DNA of 64,000 nucleotides from Mucilaginibacter aquaedulcis (GCF_030409325.1 NZ_JAUFPR010000004.1:1039548-1103547), one strand, 5' to 3'; shown: positions 26,756 to 35,461, numbered from the stretch's first letter. Notes: generated from the letters alone by a model not told the origin. Numbers and translations: made by a program.

Positions 26756-26804
26756 AAACAAATTGTACTTGGTATGATTTCTTTTGAGCAAGTACAATTT
26801 GTTT
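26756..26804 (+). terminator. 15-bp terminator hairpin of the small gene
   Basis: The arms 26756-26770 and 26790-26804 are exact complements, with a 19-base loop. The second arm ends in TTTGTTT. It begins five bases after the small gene's stop codon. Confidence 0.8.
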
Positions 26805-26943
26805 ATCGATCTTCTTCGGAAAAAATCCTCTCTAAAATTAAACTTTCCGTAAAATTTTTATTGTGTTAACCTAAACTACGGGATAATTTCCGACATTTGC
26901 GCCATTAGAACTTTTAGTTATAGGCTATAACCAAATATCTCAT

Positions 26944-27705
26944 ATGAACTACAACATCAATAATCTGCCCGAACGTACAGTTAAACCCCGTGATAAAGGT
27001 ATTACCATGGTTATGGACAAGGGATTAAGTTTAAGGCAGGTTGAAGATTTTTTAGAGGTAGGTGGCCCATATACGGATATTGTTAAATTAGGCTGGGCAA
27101 CTTCATATGTTACCCCCAACCTTACCGAAAAAATAAAGTTGTACCAGGAAGCGGGCATTCCGGTATATTTTGGCGGAACTTTGTTTGAAGCTTTTATTGT
27201 GCGCAACCAATTTGATGACTATTGTCGTATACTGGATAAATACAAACTGGAGCACTGCGAGGTATCTGACGGTTCAATTGAAATTGAGCATGATGTTAAA
27301 TGTGAATACATCAGCAAACTGGCCAAACAGGTAACTGTAATATCTGAAGTTGGCTCTAAAGATGTACAAAAAATATTTGCGCCCTATAAATGGATCAAAT
27401 TGATGAACGCCGAAATTGAGGCCGGTTCATGGAAGGTTATTGCCGAAGCCCGCGAAAGCGGTAATGTAGGTATATACCGTGATTCGGGCGAGGTAAGGCA
27501 GGGCCTGGTTGATGAGATCCTGACGCAGATACCGGAAGGAACCATTATTTGGGAAGCCCCGCAAAAGGCCCAGCAAGTTTGGTTCATTAAACTTATAGGC
27601 TCAAATGTAAGCCTGGGTAATATAGCCCCGGCAGATATTATCCCGCTTGAAACATTGCGGCTGGGTATTAGGAGTGATACATTTGATCACTTCATTAATT
27701 TGTAA
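26944..27705 (+). CDS. Phosphosulfolactate synthase (ComA family)
   Basis: A 253-residue TIM-barrel protein with the ComA pattern: RDKGITMVMDKGL near the start, DIVKLGWATSYV, PVYFGGTLFEAF, CEVSDGSIEI, SEVGSKD, and the closing ISLE-type IIWEAPQKAQQVWFI. The archaeal enzyme joins sulfite to phosphoenolpyruvate, giving phosphosulfolactate, the first step of coenzyme M synthesis. No comB or comC lies nearby. In Bacteroidota the product may feed sulfolactate or cysteate for sulfonolipids; that is inference. It is monocistronic with a terminator directly downstream. Confidence 0.88.
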   Translation: MNYNINNLPERTVKPRDKGITMVMDKGLSLRQVEDFLEVGGPYTDIVKLGWATSYVTPNLTEKIKLYQEAGIPVYFGGTLFEAFIVRNQFDDYCRILDKYKLEHCEVSDGSIEIEHDVKCEYISKLAKQVTVISEVGSKDVQKIFAPYKWIKLMNAEIEAGSWKVIAEARESGNVGIYRDSGEVRQGLVDEILTQIPEGTIIWEAPQKAQQVWFIKLIGSNVSLGNIAPADIIPLETLRLGIRSDTFDHFINL

Positions 27706-27738
27706 CTTTTTGACTGATCTTACTATAAAGTTAACGGA

Positions 27739-27768
27739 GCCCTCGGATTAATTTCTGAGGGCTTTTTT
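27739..27768 (+). terminator. Intrinsic terminator after the ComA-family gene
   Basis: The stem GCCCTC (27739-27744) pairs with GAGGGC (27757-27762) and is followed by six T. It lies about 35 bases after the stop codon. Confidence 0.8.
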
Positions 27769-27859
27769 GTGTTATGGCGGGTTAACAAATTGGGTTCAAT
27801 TTACTATCTTACCCTATGTAATGCCGAGGCTCATTTATTGAAACTTGAAAATAAATGCA

Positions 27860-28606
27860 ATGACAACAAACGCCGAAACCACAAGTGAATCCCCGGTGCA
27901 GGTGTATTCAGATAATTCAATTGAAGTGGCCGCCCTGCTTACCCTTTCGGGCGGTTTTCTGGATGTGTTCACCTACATTGGTCATGGGCATGTTTTCGCC
28001 AATTCCATGACGGGTAATATTGTGTTTTTGGGAATGTATTCTGCAACCGGCAACTGGCAACAGGCCATGCGGCATATCCCTCCCATCGTAGCGTTTTTAA
28101 TAGGAGTATTTATAGCATTCCGGATGCATTTGCCCTCGGTATTAAAATATCTGCCTAAGCCGGCATTAACCTGTTTGGGGTTGGAAATCATTGTGCTTTT
28201 GGGTGCCTCTTTTTTATCAGACTCCTTTCCAGATATATTGCTCGTACTGGCTATATCACTTGTGGCTGCCATGCAAAACTCAAGTTTTACTAAGCTTGAA
28301 CTGTGGACATACAATTCGGTAATGACAACCGGCAACCTGCGCCGTTTTGCAGAAGCTTTTTTTAGGGGAACAATGCCTGCTCATGACCGGGTTGCACTCC
28401 GCGAGGCTCGTTTGTTTGGTTTCGTGTGCCTGTGCTTTTTGTCGGGAGCTATTTTAGCCGCGCTGGCTACACCTAAATTGCATGACTATGCTCTTTTAAT
28501 ACCTACCGGCACTTTATTTATTGCATTTGTTATTTGCTGGCGTCGACAGGAGGCAAGGTTTTTGTACTTTAAGCTAAAAGGAAAATTACCTCGTGCGCAT
28601 CGGTAG
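27860..28606 (+). CDS. DUF1275 (YoaK-like) membrane protein
   Basis: A 248-residue inner-membrane protein from the ATG at 27860; a TTG five codons earlier is disregarded. The DUF1275 signature is clear: GGFLDVFTYIGHGHVFANSMTGN followed by helices, then NSVMTTGNLRRFAEAF. Six hydrophobic helices are visible. The family is widespread and its transport role is unproven. It precedes aroE by 38 bases on the same strand, which may be coincidental. Confidence 0.88.
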   Translation: MTTNAETTSESPVQVYSDNSIEVAALLTLSGGFLDVFTYIGHGHVFANSMTGNIVFLGMYSATGNWQQAMRHIPPIVAFLIGVFIAFRMHLPSVLKYLPKPALTCLGLEIIVLLGASFLSDSFPDILLVLAISLVAAMQNSSFTKLELWTYNSVMTTGNLRRFAEAFFRGTMPAHDRVALREARLFGFVCLCFLSGAILAALATPKLHDYALLIPTGTLFIAFVICWRRQEARFLYFKLKGKLPRAHR

Positions 28607-28644
28607 TTTTTCATAACTTATTAAATTGTTGCTAATATTACGCC

Positions 28645-29445
28645 ATGAAACAATACGGACTTATAGGCTATCCGCTTTCACATTCTTTTTCAAAGAAGTA
28701 TTTTACCGAAAAATTTAAAAACGAAAATATTACCGATGCCGCTTATGAGCTGTATCCGCTTGAAAATGTAAAAGACCTGCAGGATCTGCTGGATAAGTAT
28801 CCTAATATTAGTGGCCTTAATGTAACTATTCCGCATAAGGTAGCTGTATTGCCTTTTTTGGATTGGATTGAACACGATGCACGTAAAGCGGGCGCGGTAA
28901 ACTGTATCTGCGTAATTGCCGAAAGTCCGCTGCAAGCTGCCTTTACCGGGGAGGTTGGTGTTGAAGGGCACGATTTCAGGCTGGAGGGCTATAACACTGA
29001 TCTGTATGGTTTTGAAATGTCGATAAAGCCGCTGATTAAAGATAGTAATGACGAAGCCCTGGTACTGGGTGATGGCGGTGCTGCCCAGGCTGTAAAATGT
29101 GTATTAGAAAATTTGGGTATTGCCTTTAAAACAGTGACCCGCAAACCGCATCCCGGCTATATTTTATTTGATGACCTTAAGTCGCATCATATTAAACAAC
29201 ACAAGATCATTATCAATACAACACCGGTAGGTACAGCGCCTAAAATAGATGAATGTCCGCCAATTCCTTACGATGCCATTATGGATGAACATTTATTGTA
29301 CGACCTGATATATAACCCGGAAGAAACTCTGTTTTTAAGAAAGGGCCGCGAACGTGGTGCTACAACCAAAAATGGTTACGAAATGCTGGTACTGCAAGCA
29401 GAGCGTTCATGGGAAATATGGAATATGAAAGATAACCGTTTATGA
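28645..29445 (+). CDS. aroE: Shikimate dehydrogenase
   Basis: A 266-residue enzyme with the AroE signatures GLIGYPLSHSFSKKYF (shikimate site), LNVTIPHK with the catalytic lysine K65, GAVN, GYNTDLYGF and the Rossmann VLGDGGAAQAV. It reduces 3-dehydroshikimate to shikimate with NADPH in aromatic amino acid synthesis. About 20 extra residues sit between AVNCI and GYNTD, making that loop longer than usual. Its stop overlaps the gldD start by four bases (ATGA). Confidence 0.94.
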   Translation: MKQYGLIGYPLSHSFSKKYFTEKFKNENITDAAYELYPLENVKDLQDLLDKYPNISGLNVTIPHKVAVLPFLDWIEHDARKAGAVNCICVIAESPLQAAFTGEVGVEGHDFRLEGYNTDLYGFEMSIKPLIKDSNDEALVLGDGGAAQAVKCVLENLGIAFKTVTRKPHPGYILFDDLKSHHIKQHKIIINTTPVGTAPKIDECPPIPYDAIMDEHLLYDLIYNPEETLFLRKGRERGATTKNGYEMLVLQAERSWEIWNMKDNRL

Positions 29446-30023
29446 GATATACCGGTTTATTAATAGCGCTGTTCCTGTTTCTTTCAGCTTGCGGCGGCAA
29501 CCATGATTATTCGCCCAAACCGCGTGGGTATTTCAGGATAACTTTCCCGAAAAAGGAATATCGGGAGTATAACACAGGCTGCCCTTATACGTTCAGCTAC
29601 CCTAAGTATGCCATTATTGAGCCTGACAAAGCCAAAGGGGCAAAATCCTGCTGGGTAAATATGCAGTTTCCGCAGTTTAAGGCTACCCTGCACCTGAGCT
29701 ATCAACCCGTAACTTCAAAAAAGGTGTTTAATGAACTGGTGGAAGATGCCCGCACATTTGCATTTAAGCACACGGTAAAAGCAACCTCCATTGATGAGGG
29801 CGTTATTGGCTATCCCGATCGTAAGGTTTATGGCATTTATTATACCATTGATGGCAACGCGGCATCATCAGCACAGTTTTTTCTGACTGATAGTACCAAA
29901 AATTATTTGCGTGGCGCTCTCTATTTTAACAGCGAACCCCGACTTGACTCTATACAGCCTGTCCTTAACTTCATTAAAAAGGATATGGAAGTAATGATCA
30001 AGAGTTTTAAGTGGAAGCAATAA
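29442..30023 (+). CDS. gldD: Gliding motility lipoprotein GldD
   Basis: A 193-residue lipoprotein with lipobox LSAC (C17). The GldD signature is present: PRGYFRITFPKKEYREY, then CPYTFSYPKYA, and the following CWVNMQFPQFKATLHLSY. GldD is essential in gliding Bacteroidota and probably works with the type IX secretion system. It is translationally coupled to aroE. Gene presence does not itself show that the organism glides. Confidence 0.93.
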   Translation: MRYTGLLIALFLFLSACGGNHDYSPKPRGYFRITFPKKEYREYNTGCPYTFSYPKYAIIEPDKAKGAKSCWVNMQFPQFKATLHLSYQPVTSKKVFNELVEDARTFAFKHTVKATSIDEGVIGYPDRKVYGIYYTIDGNAASSAQFFLTDSTKNYLRGALYFNSEPRLDSIQPVLNFIKKDMEVMIKSFKWKQ

Positions 30024-30123
30024 ATAAAGCAGGTATCTGAATCTGAATTAGTGCTTTTCTTAACTTAATAAAAAAATATTTTAATTTAAACCGAATTATT
30101 GAAATCCGCCCGTCAATTAATTT

Positions 30124-30152
30124 CGTTAGTATACCTAACCAATATACTAACG
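30124..30152. promoter_or_regulatory. Candidate operator upstream of the XRE gene
   Basis: CGTTAGTAT (30124-30132) and ATACTAACG (30144-30152) form a perfect 9-bp inverted repeat with an 11-base spacer, ending two bases before the XRE start codon. It overlaps a TAATTTCG sequence that resembles a -7 box. Its position fits autorepression by the small regulator it precedes. Confidence 0.55.
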
Positions 30153-30154
30153 GG

Positions 30155-30394
30155 ATGAAAGATTTGCTAAACTTTAAAATAAGAGCAATTGCAGCTAACA
30201 TCAGAAATACCAGGGAAAGCTTGAATTATACCCAGGAATACCTGGCTGCAAAGTTGTCGATATCGCAAAATGCTTACAGCAAAATTGAATTAGGCTATAC
30301 CAAAATAACAGTAGAAAGGCTTTTCCAGATAGCTGCCATATTAGAGACAGATGTGCATGAACTTATTGATACTGAAAAGGTAGTTGCTGCCTAA
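30155..30394 (+). CDS. Small XRE-family helix-turn-helix regulator
   Basis: A 79-residue protein that is essentially one Cro/C1-type HTH domain (about residues 8-68). NYTQEYLAAKLSISQNAYSKIE spans the recognition helix and RLFQIAAILETDVHEL the last helices. No effector domain is present. It is preceded by a perfect inverted repeat that touches the start codon, suggesting autoregulation. The neighbours are gldD upstream and an HD hydrolase downstream, neither obviously regulated by it. Confidence 0.88.
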   Translation: MKDLLNFKIRAIAANIRNTRESLNYTQEYLAAKLSISQNAYSKIELGYTKITVERLFQIAAILETDVHELIDTEKVVAA

Positions 30395-30520
30395 TATTTA
30401 ACCTGTTAAGCACAACAGGGCCTTTAACGATACTTATACCCCAATTTATCAAAGGCCTTCTGTTTTGCATTACCTCATTTTTTACCCCTGCTTTCTTCTT
30501 TATGCCATAAGCTTTAAACT

Positions 30521-30528
30521 TATCTTTG
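30521..30528 (+). promoter_or_regulatory. Candidate -7 box directly before the HD gene
   Basis: TATCTTTG matches TAnnTTTG and ends only six bases before the ATG at 30535. A transcript from this promoter would begin at or within a few bases of the start codon. No clear -33 TTG is seen. Confidence 0.45.
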
Positions 30529-30534
30529 CGGCAT

Positions 30535-31182
30535 ATGGAAAACAACAGCCTTATAAATTCAACCGTGCAATTTGTACGTGACACCCTCCAAAATGCAGAG
30601 GGCGGACACGATTGGTGGCATATTCACCGGGTATGGACAAATGCCAAACTTATAGCGCAGACGGAAAATGCTGATATACTTGTAGTTGAGCTTGCTGCCC
30701 TATTGCATGATATTGCTGATAGTAAATTCCATAACGGCGATGAAGAAATTGGCCCTGCCACTGCCGGTAAATATTTACGCAGTATGAATGTTGATGAAGC
30801 CATTGTTGAGCATGTGCAGCAGATTATAAGACATATGTCGTTTAAGGCAAGTTTTGATAAGCAAGCTTTTCACTCATCTGAATTAGCTATCGTGCAGGAT
30901 GCCGACCGCCTGGATGCTATTGGCGCCATAGGTATTGCCCGTGCGTTTACTTACGGCGGTTTTAAGGGCAGGGAGCTGTATAACCCGGAAATTAAGCCCA
31001 ATTTAAATATGAGTAAAGAAGAATATAAAAACTCTTCGGCACCAACCATCAACCATTTTTACGAAAAGCTGTTATTGCTCAAAGATAAAATGAATACCCA
31101 AACCGGTAAAAAGCTGGCACAGCAAAGACACGATTTCATGCTGACTTATTTACAACAGTTCTATATGGAGTGCGGAAGCTGA
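30535..31182 (+). CDS. HD-domain metal-dependent phosphohydrolase
   Basis: A 215-residue protein from the ATG at 30535; a TTG three codons upstream overlaps the promoter box. The HD motif residues are in GHDWWHIHRV (first His), ALLHDIADSKF (HD pair) and DADRLDAIG (last Asp). This pattern matches the YedJ/YpgQ group of HD hydrolases, which act on nucleotides or phosphate esters. It is cytoplasmic with no other domain. The substrate is unknown. Confidence 0.9.
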   Translation: MENNSLINSTVQFVRDTLQNAEGGHDWWHIHRVWTNAKLIAQTENADILVVELAALLHDIADSKFHNGDEEIGPATAGKYLRSMNVDEAIVEHVQQIIRHMSFKASFDKQAFHSSELAIVQDADRLDAIGAIGIARAFTYGGFKGRELYNPEIKPNLNMSKEEYKNSSAPTINHFYEKLLLLKDKMNTQTGKKLAQQRHDFMLTYLQQFYMECGS

Positions 31183-31226
31183 GTTTTTAAATAAAGTTTA
31201 GTTTCTTTGCGCAAAAATTGAGGCTT

Positions 31227-32537
31227 ATGAAAAAAACCTTATTGCTTGCTCTTGTCCTGCTGAATATCGCTTTTGTTTCCCATGCACAAGATACTTTAAA
31301 ACAGCAACGTTTTAATTTACATTTCCAGCAAACCGTAATTACCCAGGCCAAACCTTCGTTTGGTGCCGATTATTCAGGGCTCAACAGTTTAAGCACTAAA
31401 GGCGAAACGCAAAGTTCATTAACTACTACCCTTTTTGGCGGGGCCCGTTTATGGAAGGGTGCCGAAGCTTATTTTAATCCTGAACTTTCCGGTGGTTCTG
31501 GTTTAAGTAAAACGCTGGGTGCTGCAGGTTTCCCCAACGGTGAAACGTTCAGGGTAGGTGCTGCTGAACCAAAAATTTACATTGCAAGATTGTATTTTAC
31601 CCAAAACTTTGAGTGGGGTAAAGAAAAAGATACCCTTACCGATGATGCCAATCAACTGGCTGGGTTAAAAAGTAAACGCTATTTTTCTGTTACGGTGGGT
31701 AAATTCGGAATGGCCGATTTTTATGATGGCAATGAGTTTAGTCATGATCCGCGTACGCAGTTCATGAACTGGTCGTTGATGGATAATGGTGCCTGGGATT
31801 ACCCTGCTAATACCCGGGGTTATGTGATAGGCTCGCATTTTGAATTGGGCCAGCCTACCTGGACACTGCGCTTCGCCTTTACCATGTCGACCACGACGGC
31901 CAATGGCGCCATATGGGATGCTAAGATCGGACATGCCAATACCCAAACCTTAGAGTACGAAAAACGCTATACCCTGAACGGTAATAAAGGGACTGTACGT
32001 GTATTAGGTTTCCGCAACAACGGTAAAATGGGCGACTATCGCCAGGCGCTCGCTGTAAATCCTACAAACCCTGTTGTGGATACCAACCTGGTTTATGGTA
32101 AGCATAAGTATGGCTTTGGTATTAGTGCAGATCAATACCTGAGTAAAGATTTTGGCGTATTTGCAAAAGTAAGCTACAACGATGGCCATACAGAAACCTG
32201 GTATTTTACCGAGATTGACCGCTCGCTGAGTTTTGGTGGTGTATTAAAAGGTACTTCATGGAAACGTACCGATGACGAACTTGGGCTTGCTTTTGTAGCT
32301 AACGGTTTATCGGCTCCGCATAAAGATTACCTTGCTGCCGGTGGTTACGGTTTTATAATTGGGGATGGTAAACTCAATTACAGCCATGAACTTATAGCAG
32401 AACTCTATTATAAGATTAACGCTTATCAAAAAAAGGTATGGATCACGCCCGATTACCAGTTTATCCTGAACCCGGCCTACAATAAAGATCGCGGCCCGGT
32501 GAATGTATTTTCACTGCGGGCGCATGTGGAGTTTTAA
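31227..32537 (+). CDS. OprB-type carbohydrate porin
   Basis: A 436-residue outer-membrane protein with a signal peptide ending near SHAQ. The start is the ATG at 31227; a TTG three codons earlier is less likely. The rest alternates aromatic beta strands and ends in HVEF, the terminal Phe typical of outer-membrane barrels. GKFGMADFYDGNEFSHDPRTQFMNWSLMDNGAWDYPANT matches the OprB fingerprint in separate parts (KFGMADFYDGN; QFMNWSLM; WDYPAN). It probably allows passive entry of sugars. It has no pairing gene nearby; a palindromic element follows it. Confidence 0.85.
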   Translation: MKKTLLLALVLLNIAFVSHAQDTLKQQRFNLHFQQTVITQAKPSFGADYSGLNSLSTKGETQSSLTTTLFGGARLWKGAEAYFNPELSGGSGLSKTLGAAGFPNGETFRVGAAEPKIYIARLYFTQNFEWGKEKDTLTDDANQLAGLKSKRYFSVTVGKFGMADFYDGNEFSHDPRTQFMNWSLMDNGAWDYPANTRGYVIGSHFELGQPTWTLRFAFTMSTTTANGAIWDAKIGHANTQTLEYEKRYTLNGNKGTVRVLGFRNNGKMGDYRQALAVNPTNPVVDTNLVYGKHKYGFGISADQYLSKDFGVFAKVSYNDGHTETWYFTEIDRSLSFGGVLKGTSWKRTDDELGLAFVANGLSAPHKDYLAAGGYGFIIGDGKLNYSHELIAELYYKINAYQKKVWITPDYQFILNPAYNKDRGPVNVFSLRAHVEF

Positions 32538-32564
32538 CTAAGGAGTAACTTCGAAGTAAAGATT

Positions 32565-32681
32565 GTCATTTCGACGAGGAACGAGGAGAAATCTTGTACA
32601 CTGTACTTATTTGCTTTTATCTTGAACAAGATTTCTCTTTCGCCCACACGCTTTTACCGCCTCATGCTCTATCGAAATGAC
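32565..32681. repeat. REP-like palindromic element, GTCAT...ATGAC family
   Basis: The ends GTCATTTCGA and TCGAAATGAC are perfect 10-bp inverted repeats, and the internal AGAAATCTTGT/ACAAGATTTCT is also complementary. This is the cleanest copy in the window. It lies between the porin gene and the convergent UbiA gene. Confidence 0.8.
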
Positions 32682-32713
32682 ATAGCATAATTTTTATTCT
32701 TCCAATAATCTTT

Positions 32714-33598
32714 TCACCCCCACACAGCCAACGCCCCAAAATAAATCAGCATACAGGCTGAACTTAAAAAGTTCATGCGCATAGCATTTTTAAAATTTGC
32801 ATGCTCGGTTGACTGACCAACTTTGTAAAACCAGTAATTGAAAAACAGGAAGATTGGTAGGGCGCACAACAGGAAGAAGTAAAAATTAAGTATCATACCA
32901 GCGATATGCCAGTAATAGTATGACAGTCCGATGCCCGCGGCAAATAATACTCCCGAAAAAATGAATGAACCTTTATAGCCCAATAATAAACTTAGCGTGC
33001 GGTCGCCACGGCGGCTGTCTTCTGCATGTTGATAAACCTGGGTGAGCGGGTACGATGCACCAATTAAGCATGAACATATAGCACCCGCCACAATAAATCC
33101 GGTATCCCAATGGTCAAATAAGCTTGATCCACTTAGTGCCGTGTAGGTAGTATAATAAATAAAGGCACCCTGAAAGAAGAAAACCGTGAGGAAACTAATA
33201 ATAGGATACTTTTTTAACCGGGTAGCGGGGTGGCTATACAGTTTTGACATAATGCCATACAATAACACAGCAAAAGCAAATTCCCAACTGATAAAAAAGC
33301 CCAGTAAAAAAGCTGCTGCCTCCAGCAATATCGAAAAATAATAAAGGCTGATATCAACTTCGGGCGGTTTGGCCAGGAGCGCTATACTATCCTCGTCGCG
33401 GTCAAAATAACTGTTGTAGCCGTTGCTTGCCGGGAAAGCCAGTACATGCCATATAAAAAATATCAATACAGCCTGCCATGCATGAGATACCTGCGCCTGA
33501 CTAAACGCAAACAAATATACCGGAAGCAAAAAAATAGAAAAAACGAAACGAAGATGTGCCCATGCCGAGTGTGTTGGTATTAGCTGTTTGAATTTCAT
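32714..33598 (-). CDS. UbiA-family prenyltransferase
   Basis: A 294-residue polytopic protein with about nine helices. The first aspartate-rich motif N62-xxx-D66-xxx-D70 lies in NSYFDRDED, and the second (D194, D199) in EDSRRGDRT; both are needed to bind the prenyl diphosphate with Mg2+. It transfers a polyprenyl chain to an aromatic or polar acceptor. It stands divergent from a yceI-type III PKS-oxidoreductase-methyltransferase operon across a 196-base spacer, so a polyketide acceptor is a plausible inference. It is not in an obvious menaquinone or heme A context. Confidence 0.88.
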   Translation of the reverse strand: MKFKQLIPTHSAWAHLRFVFSIFLLPVYLFAFSQAQVSHAWQAVLIFFIWHVLAFPASNGYNSYFDRDEDSIALLAKPPEVDISLYYFSILLEAAAFLLGFFISWEFAFAVLLYGIMSKLYSHPATRLKKYPIISFLTVFFFQGAFIYYTTYTALSGSSLFDHWDTGFIVAGAICSCLIGASYPLTQVYQHAEDSRRGDRTLSLLLGYKGSFIFSGVLFAAGIGLSYYYWHIAGMILNFYFFLLCALPIFLFFNYWFYKVGQSTEHANFKNAMRMNFLSSACMLIYFGALAVWG

Positions 33599-33794
33599 CC
33601 GGAAAACTTTATTTTAAGGCAATAAACAGTAGTAAACTTAATTAAATTTTTAAAGGCAACCCCTTATAGCTTAAAGTACGTACCTACATTAAATATAGTT
33701 GCTTTACTATTTTATATAAAAACGCATCAAAATTGCTACTGTTTAATATGTTATGTTTAATTGCAGCGTTTACTAAGCACACACTTGTATATCA

Positions 33795-34328
33795 ATGAAG
33801 AAAATTTATGTTATCGCACTTTTAGCACTGTTAAGCAATACCGGTTTTGCGCAGGTTAAAACAGCCATCACCAAATCGGCTATCACTTTTACGATCAAAA
33901 ATCTTGGACTTAATACCAGTGGTAATTTCAGTGGTTTACAGGCCGAAATACAATTTAAGCCAACAGATCTGGCGGGAAGTAATATCAATGCTACGGTTGA
34001 TGCGGCTACCGTTAATACAGATAATACCATGCGCGATGACCACCTGAAAGGTGCCGATTATTTTAATGTAGCCACCTATCCCAAGATCACGCTTAAGTCG
34101 GTATCATTTAAACATACCAAAGGAGACAACTATTCAGGGAATTTCAACGTAACTATAAAAGATAAAACAAAGCTGGTTGAAGTGCCTTTTACTTATACTG
34201 AAACAGGGAACACTGCAAGTTTTAATGGCAGTTTTAAAATTAACCGTTCGGATTTTGGCATAGGTGGTAAAAATATGGTACTCTCAAATGAGGCTACCGT
34301 TATGGTAAATGCGGAAATCAGCAAGTAA
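33795..34328 (+). CDS. YceI-family lipocalin-like protein
   Basis: A 177-residue secreted protein with a signal peptide ending near GFAQ. The YceI beta-barrel is recognised by FTIKNLGLNTSGNFSG, TVNTDNTMRDDHLKGADYF and the closing FKINRSDFGIGG. Family members bind polyisoprenoid lipids in a hydrophobic pocket. It is the first gene of the polyketide operon, 20 bases before the PKS start, which suggests that it carries a prenylated or lipid product or precursor in the periplasm. That role is an inference from family and position. Confidence 0.88.
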   Translation: MKKIYVIALLALLSNTGFAQVKTAITKSAITFTIKNLGLNTSGNFSGLQAEIQFKPTDLAGSNINATVDAATVNTDNTMRDDHLKGADYFNVATYPKITLKSVSFKHTKGDNYSGNFNVTIKDKTKLVEVPFTYTETGNTASFNGSFKINRSDFGIGGKNMVLSNEATVMVNAEISK

Positions 34329-34348
34329 ATAGTACTTAATCATTTTAA

Positions 34349-35458
34349 ATGAATAGTTGTATTAGCGCTATCGGGGTAGCCAACCCCGACAACCGTATTG
34401 CTCAAAATGATATTTACCATTTTATGGTGAATGCTTTTGGTTTGGATGCCAATAACGCGGCAAGACTTAAAAGTATTTATGATCATTCGGGGATTGATTA
34501 TCGCTATTCGGTTATTCCTGATTTTGCGCATACTGATCCATCTCTATATACCTTTTTTGAGCAAACGGCCAATCTTGAACCTTTCCCAAGCACCAAAGAA
34601 CGCTTAAAACTATACCAGACCGAAGCCATTGCCATAGCTGTTAAGGCTGTTGAAAATTGTTTAAGTGGTTATAAGGATGGTGTTCTGCAGCAAATAACGC
34701 ATTTAGTTACGGTGAGCTGCACAGGTATGCATGCCCCCGGGATTGATATTGAACTTGTTGAAAAACTGCAGCTCAATCGCGATACTGAACGTACATGCAT
34801 TAATTTTATGGGATGTTACGGTGCTATCAACGCGCTTAAAGTAGCCGATTACATTTGCCGTGCCGAGCCCAATGCCAAGGTATTGGTGGTAAGTATTGAA
34901 TTATGTACCCTCCACTTTCAAAAAGCAAACACGCTTGATAATTGGGTGGCCAACTCACTGTTTAGCGATGGAGCAGCCGCTGTACTGGTTGAGCATACTG
35001 CTAATCGTTTAGGTAAGGGAACTTATCTATCACTAAAAAACTTTTATACCGAATTTGTAAGCGAGGCCCGCGATGATATGGGTTGGTATGTTGGCAATAC
35101 CGGTTTTGAGATGATATTGACCTCAAGGGTATCTAAACAGATCAAAAAACACATCAAGCCTCTAATGGATCGCTTTTTACAAAAGGTTAAGCTTAATGCC
35201 GGGGATATAACATCCTATGCTGTTCACCCCGGCGGCCGTAAAATACTGGAAGCGGTTGAAACCGCTTTGGATCTGCCTGAGGAGAGTAACGTATTTGCTT
35301 ATCAAACGCTGCAGGAGTACGGCAACATGTCATCCGCCACTATATTATTTGTTTTGCAGAAAATGCTGGCGGCGCAAAACCTCAATGGGCAAAAAATAAT
35401 GAGTTTTGCTTTTGGTCCGGGTTTAACGGTTGAAGGCATGATCCTTGAAATGCACTAA
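34349..35458 (+). CDS. Type III polyketide synthase (chalcone/stilbene synthase fold)
   Basis: A 369-residue condensing enzyme. The catalytic triad aligns as C156 in INFMGCYGAINAL, H293 in YAVHPGGRKIL and N326 in EYGNMSSATILF. Another cysteine in SCTGMHAPG (C124) lies at the cyclisation-pocket position and is not the nucleophile. Type III PKS enzymes extend an acyl-CoA starter with malonyl-CoA units, giving pyrones, resorcinols or phloroglucinols. It follows yceI by 20 bases and precedes the FAD oxidoreductase by three. Product and starter are unknown. Confidence 0.92.
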   Translation: MNSCISAIGVANPDNRIAQNDIYHFMVNAFGLDANNAARLKSIYDHSGIDYRYSVIPDFAHTDPSLYTFFEQTANLEPFPSTKERLKLYQTEAIAIAVKAVENCLSGYKDGVLQQITHLVTVSCTGMHAPGIDIELVEKLQLNRDTERTCINFMGCYGAINALKVADYICRAEPNAKVLVVSIELCTLHFQKANTLDNWVANSLFSDGAAAVLVEHTANRLGKGTYLSLKNFYTEFVSEARDDMGWYVGNTGFEMILTSRVSKQIKKHIKPLMDRFLQKVKLNAGDITSYAVHPGGRKILEAVETALDLPEESNVFAYQTLQEYGNMSSATILFVLQKMLAAQNLNGQKIMSFAFGPGLTVEGMILEMH

Positions 35459-35461
35459 GCC

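Noticed and set aside
30405..30470. Possible terminator after the XRE gene
   Set aside because: Only a seven-base stem with a loop of more than 25 bases and no T tract.
34715..34735. C124 (SCTG) as the nucleophile of the type III PKS
   Set aside because: In the chalcone-synthase pattern the nucleophile is in the GC.GA motif, here C156; C124 lies at the cyclisation-pocket position.
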